NCBI GenBank assembly: GCA_023846275.1
Contig: CM043878.1
Location: forward strand, 8,859,501 to 8,923,500
Source: Vanilla planifolia
Taxonomy: Eukaryota > Streptophyta > Magnoliopsida > Asparagales > Orchidaceae
Direction: 5' to 3'
Length of the DNA stretch: 64,000 nt
In this document: positions 60,801 to 64,000 of the stretch, in pieces
Position numbering within the stretch: position 1 is the first letter of the stretch
Layout: every line of letters starts with the position of its first letter
Notes under the pieces: model-generated
Databases searched by the model: none
Seen by the model: the letters and a program-made list of their open reading frames with translations, nothing else
Told to the model about the DNA's origin: nothing
Program-made: the position numbers and the translations under genes

Positions 60801-61383
60801 AGAAAAAGGAGTCCAGTAACCTTACTAAAATGATTCGCTCAATGGAAGAGAACGATGAAAGTACAGAAGGCTTTAACCTACAAATTGGGGACAAGAACAT
60901 AAAGAAGAATGCTCCAAAAGGAAAACAAATGCATACTCGCAGTCAAATCTTTAAGTATGCATATGGTCAGATTGAGAAGGAAAAGGCTCTTGAACAACAA
61001 AATAAGAACTTGACATTTTCTGGTGTTATTTCAATGGCCACTGATACGGAGATAAGAACCAGACCTGTTATTGAGGTTGCTTTCAAGGATCTAACACTAA
61101 CCTTGAAAGGGAGTAAGAAAAGGCTTCTAAGAAGTGTGACGGGTAAGCTTATGCCTGGTCGTGTGACGGCAGTCATGGGTCCTTCTGGGGCTGGAAAGAC
61201 AACATTTCTTAGTGCTTTGGCTGGAAAGACTACTGGATGTGATGTCACCGGAATGGTACTTATTAATGGAAAAGTTGAACCTATACGATTCTACAAAAGG
61301 ATCATAGGTTTTGTCCCTCAAGATGACATTGTACATGGAAACTTGACAGTGGAAGAGAACCTTTGGTTTAGTGCACGATGCAG
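54693..61383 (+). CDS. ABCG24/28-type ABC transporter, 5' part (eight exons), runs off the window
   Basis: Plasma-membrane-type half-size ABC transporter of the plant ABCG (WBC) subfamily with an extended Cys-rich N-terminus, like Arabidopsis ABCG24 and ABCG28; ABCG28 has been linked to pollen-tube growth. Exons: 54693-54961, 55062-55135, 55517-55801, 55891-55954, 56045-56191, 56536-56570, 57319-57392, 60497-61383. All introns are GT-AG and phases join into 611 codons plus 2 nt. Residues 14-30 form a signal peptide core, followed by an acidic linker. Residues about 115-300 are Cys-rich ([37 protein letters not shown]). A membrane helix spans 308-328 across the exon 7/8 junction. A basic stretch ([20 protein letters not shown]) leads to the nucleotide-binding domain with Walker [10 protein letters not shown] (544-552) and Q-loop [17 protein letters not shown] (Q591). 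The signature motif, Walker B and the transmembrane domain must lie beyond 64000. Start: the only ATG after an in-frame stop at 54633. Confidence 0.92.
57393..60496 (+). other. Intron 7 of the ABCG gene
   Basis: 3104 bp between GT at 57393 and AG at 60495-60496; by far the longest complete intron of this gene in the window. It holds an (AT)n run (about 57696-57712) and an A-run at about 60329-60350. The 58000-59100 part has a composition unlike the rest but no recognisable protein. Confidence 0.7.
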
Positions 61384-64000
61384 GTATGACATGAAGGTTA
61401 ACATGCATGATAACTGCATCTTCTCTTCTAAGCAATTTATTTTTGTTCTCTAACTTTTTCTACATGTATTATACTAGTGTAGTTCCTACAGATTGACTTA
61501 ATTTCTGCAAGTTCTAAAGATCAAATTTTTTTTCTAGACAAAGTTGTTTTAGACAGCCAAATCTAAATGACTTTCTCAAGCTTGTAGTTATGAAATAGTA
61601 ATTTTAGTCCACAATGATAGCATAATGTATAAATATTTTGCATATGTATCAAGAGACTTGGAAGTTAAAAGCCCACTAGATGTAATTTGTGATTAAGCCA
61701 GGCTTGTACACATGAAGGTTTGCAGCCTTGTTCTTTTGCGACAAAGCTCTTTTAGTTTCCAGTAGGCTTCATATACAGAAGTACATAATAAGGTTAAATT
61801 CAGCATGGATTCCAGTTAGGTCCTGCATGCAAAGTTCTTTGCTATTTTAGCCTTAAATCTTCTCCCTCCAAAAAAAAAAATGAAAAATAGCGAGTTCAAC
61901 GAGGGTTTTTTAGCATACTTCTAAAAATAGCTTGGCATGTTTTTAGACATGATTGATAAAGTGCTTGCTGTTTTAAGACTATAGACACTGCTACAATGCG
62001 AAAGGTAATCTTATATCCATAGACCAACAAAAACGAGTGAAATACTTTCTTAGGGAAGACTATTAATATAAGTTACTTGATGTCTTTTAAAATATTTTTA
62101 TATCCAAGGATCAACAAACATGGACAACAAAGATCTCATGATCGTCTACCAATTTTAAGTTACAACATTTTTCTCTTAAGCATTGATTACTTCAAGGAAC
62201 TAACAAGACATGCTTGTCGATAATTCTTTGTAACACTTATCTTTTATATGTTCCAATTATAGATGCTATTTTTTATTAAACTTAAGATGAAGTGTCATGA
62301 TACATAGTTATCAATGATTACATTGTACTTGTTTGTAAAACTAAGGAGGATAAAATAATATTTGAGATATGAAAAATTTCTTGGAATATAAGCTATTTTT
62401 TCTTATTATATCTAAAATTAAATTTATAAAATATAAGTTTTGTAAAGATAAGTATACAAGTAAAATTACTATAATAATTAGTCATCATAAATTATTTAAG
62501 TGTTAGAGATTCTCTTACTATTTATTTATACTAAAAAAAATAAAGAAAAATAGGATGTTAGTAGTACGATCTATGAATTTTGGATGAAACGGAGTGCTTT
62601 AGTATGCCATGTGATTAAAACATCTCAATCAAAATTAAAGGTAAATTTTATCATACTTTAATGATACTAATAATGTATGGTATTAAAATTTGTCCTATGA
62701 AGTTCAATATATAAATAGAATGTGTTGTAGAGATTAGATTGTTAAGATGGATAAGACTATATTTGAAGGGATATGATTAAAAAGAGTGAATATGTGGAAA
62801 GATTGTCATAGTATCAATTGAGGATAGGTTTAAGGAGAGTTTGTTTATATGATTTAAAATGCTAAAGAAAGGCCAGTTAATGTTTCTATTATGGTATATT
62901 ACTTTGAAATTTATGTAAATATGGGAAGAAGATAAAAAATGTATGACAAGAAGTTAATAAGAATGATTTTGCATGCTTGGATATTAAGAGAGAGTTGTTA
63001 ATGGATTCATGTATCTACATTTAATGGGATAAGACATGAGGATTGTTGTTATTTTGCTTATTAACTAACTATAATTATAGAATTCCAAGGTTTAAATTAT
63101 TTTGTGTGACTAGCCTTGGAACCGTTATGCTGACATGCATTCATTCATGTGCTTGTTAAACCTGCCCCTAGTGACAAATTTACTAAACATGGGCCTTTCC
63201 AATATGACCAAAATGCCCTTGGTATATTTCTAGTTTTAGATGGACAAATCATCCTTAGCTTCCCTTAAGCTTCTTAGAAGCGCCAAATATGCTCAAGCCC
63301 TAAAAAATGGTAACCACCCTTGGATTAAGCAAGATTGTTCCATTGATCAAACCATATGGTTAAGAACTCAAAATGTATTTTGGTAAAAGAGGCCATCATG
63401 ATGGCCACTTATTGGGTCCAATACCATGATGCTATAAACAATTTTTATGCTTATGAATGATTAAACCCTTGCAAACTTTCCTATGCACATTATGATATAG
63501 CATATGCAAAGCTATTCAATCTAATGTTCATGAAAACACTTGGTTGCAATTCTATGCATAATGATGTGATTAGTCCAAAATTCAAGATTTTAGCAACTAA
63601 AGTCTAATTATGTAATCTAATGATCAAGACATTATTGAGCTAAAGCCTACTTATGATAGGCCTTGATCCATCTAATATTTGAGCTAGCCACATTTCTTAT
63701 ATCAAATGCTAAAGCATAAGCATTATGTTTGGCTTTAATCAGATTTCCCTACTCTTGATGATAATCATGAACTAATTTGGTGTTCTATATGGTGATATGA
63801 GAGAATAGTCATTTATCTACTGGCATGGATATGCCTATACATGAGGTTAGTGTTTGCTTCAATCAATAGTTTTGGAGAAGTGGGTTAGACATTTTTTTAT
63901 TTTGGGAGTTGACAATTGCTTGCTATTTAGTAAATAGCCAGTTTTGTGATATGTTAATCTTTTTATTGAAAGCATTATAATATATATTATAATATGTTTA
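61384..64000 (+). other. Start of ABCG intron 8, open to the window edge
   Basis: After the donor GTATGA at 61384 I find no sequence matching the next expected coding part (signature motif and Walker B region), so the intron is longer than 2.6 kb or the gene is interrupted here. It contains the LINE-like tail at about 62690-63060. Confidence 0.55.
62690..63060 (+). mobile_element. Probable 3' tail of a decayed LINE
   Basis: Plus-strand words resemble the C-terminal end of plant non-LTR reverse transcriptases: RLLRWIRLYLKGYD-like near 62735 (compare LRWFGHV-RR), and WIHVSTFNGIRHEDCC at about 63000-63050 (compare RIHVADP...), followed by a GTTGTTATT run. Stops and frameshifts are frequent and only the tail is present, which is usual for 5'-truncated LINEs. 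Confidence 0.4.

Noticed and set aside
60676..61435. Minus-strand frames opposite ABCG exon 8
   Set aside because: Shadows of the nucleotide-binding-domain exon.

Overview
The window is nuclear DNA of a flowering plant. It is very AT-rich, with spliced genes (GT-AG introns), LTR retrotransposons using an initiator-Met tRNA primer site, and plant gene families (ABCG24/28-type transporter, METTL21-type methyltransferase, a PPR relic). One GC-rich single-exon gene sits among AT-rich ones, and the repeats look monocot-like; a Zingiberales or other non-grass monocot is my tentative guess only.

Layout. 1-8080 is AT-rich intergenic DNA with two isolated GC-rich patches (about 3056-3235 and 4031-4520) carrying ACGT-core motifs but no gene I can recognise. 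8475-19285 is a complete Ty3/gypsy chromovirus of Tekay/Del type on the minus strand. It has 3.14 kb LTRs that differ by one substitution and a 2-bp T-run change, an ATGAT target-site duplication, a primer-binding site, a polypurine tract and one unbroken Gag-Pol frame. It is nested in an older repeat-like sequence (about 8081-8474 plus 19286-19420).

23117-44728 (plus strand) is the main reconstruction: a METTL21-type protein methyltransferase of 263 residues, assembled from nine small exons across 21.6 kb. All splice sites are canonical and all phases fit. Introns 3 (7.3 kb) and 6 (10.8 kb) hold decayed Ty1/copia pieces on both strands and a decayed Tat-like Ty3/gypsy pol. A broken PPR-repeat fragment lies just past its stop codon.

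45190-52670 is mostly AT-rich, with one convincing but unassigned minus-strand exon (48692-48781) and a diverged tandem duplication (about 50732-51640). 52673-53086 (minus) is a uL18/L18p-type ribosomal protein with a probable 5'UTR intron. Divergent from it, 54693-61383 (plus) is the 5' part (eight exons, 611 codons) of an ABCG24/28-type ABC transporter that continues beyond the window. Its predicted leader has two ATGs that open long frames overlapping the main start. Introns and flanks hold simple repeats and a probable LINE 3' tail (about 62690-63060).

The three intact host genes are unrelated housekeeping or transport functions; nothing suggests an operon-like or cluster relationship. 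I found no new type of system. The most notable points are the near-pristine chromovirus, the TE-inflated methyltransferase gene, the overlapping upstream ORFs and the orphan exon.
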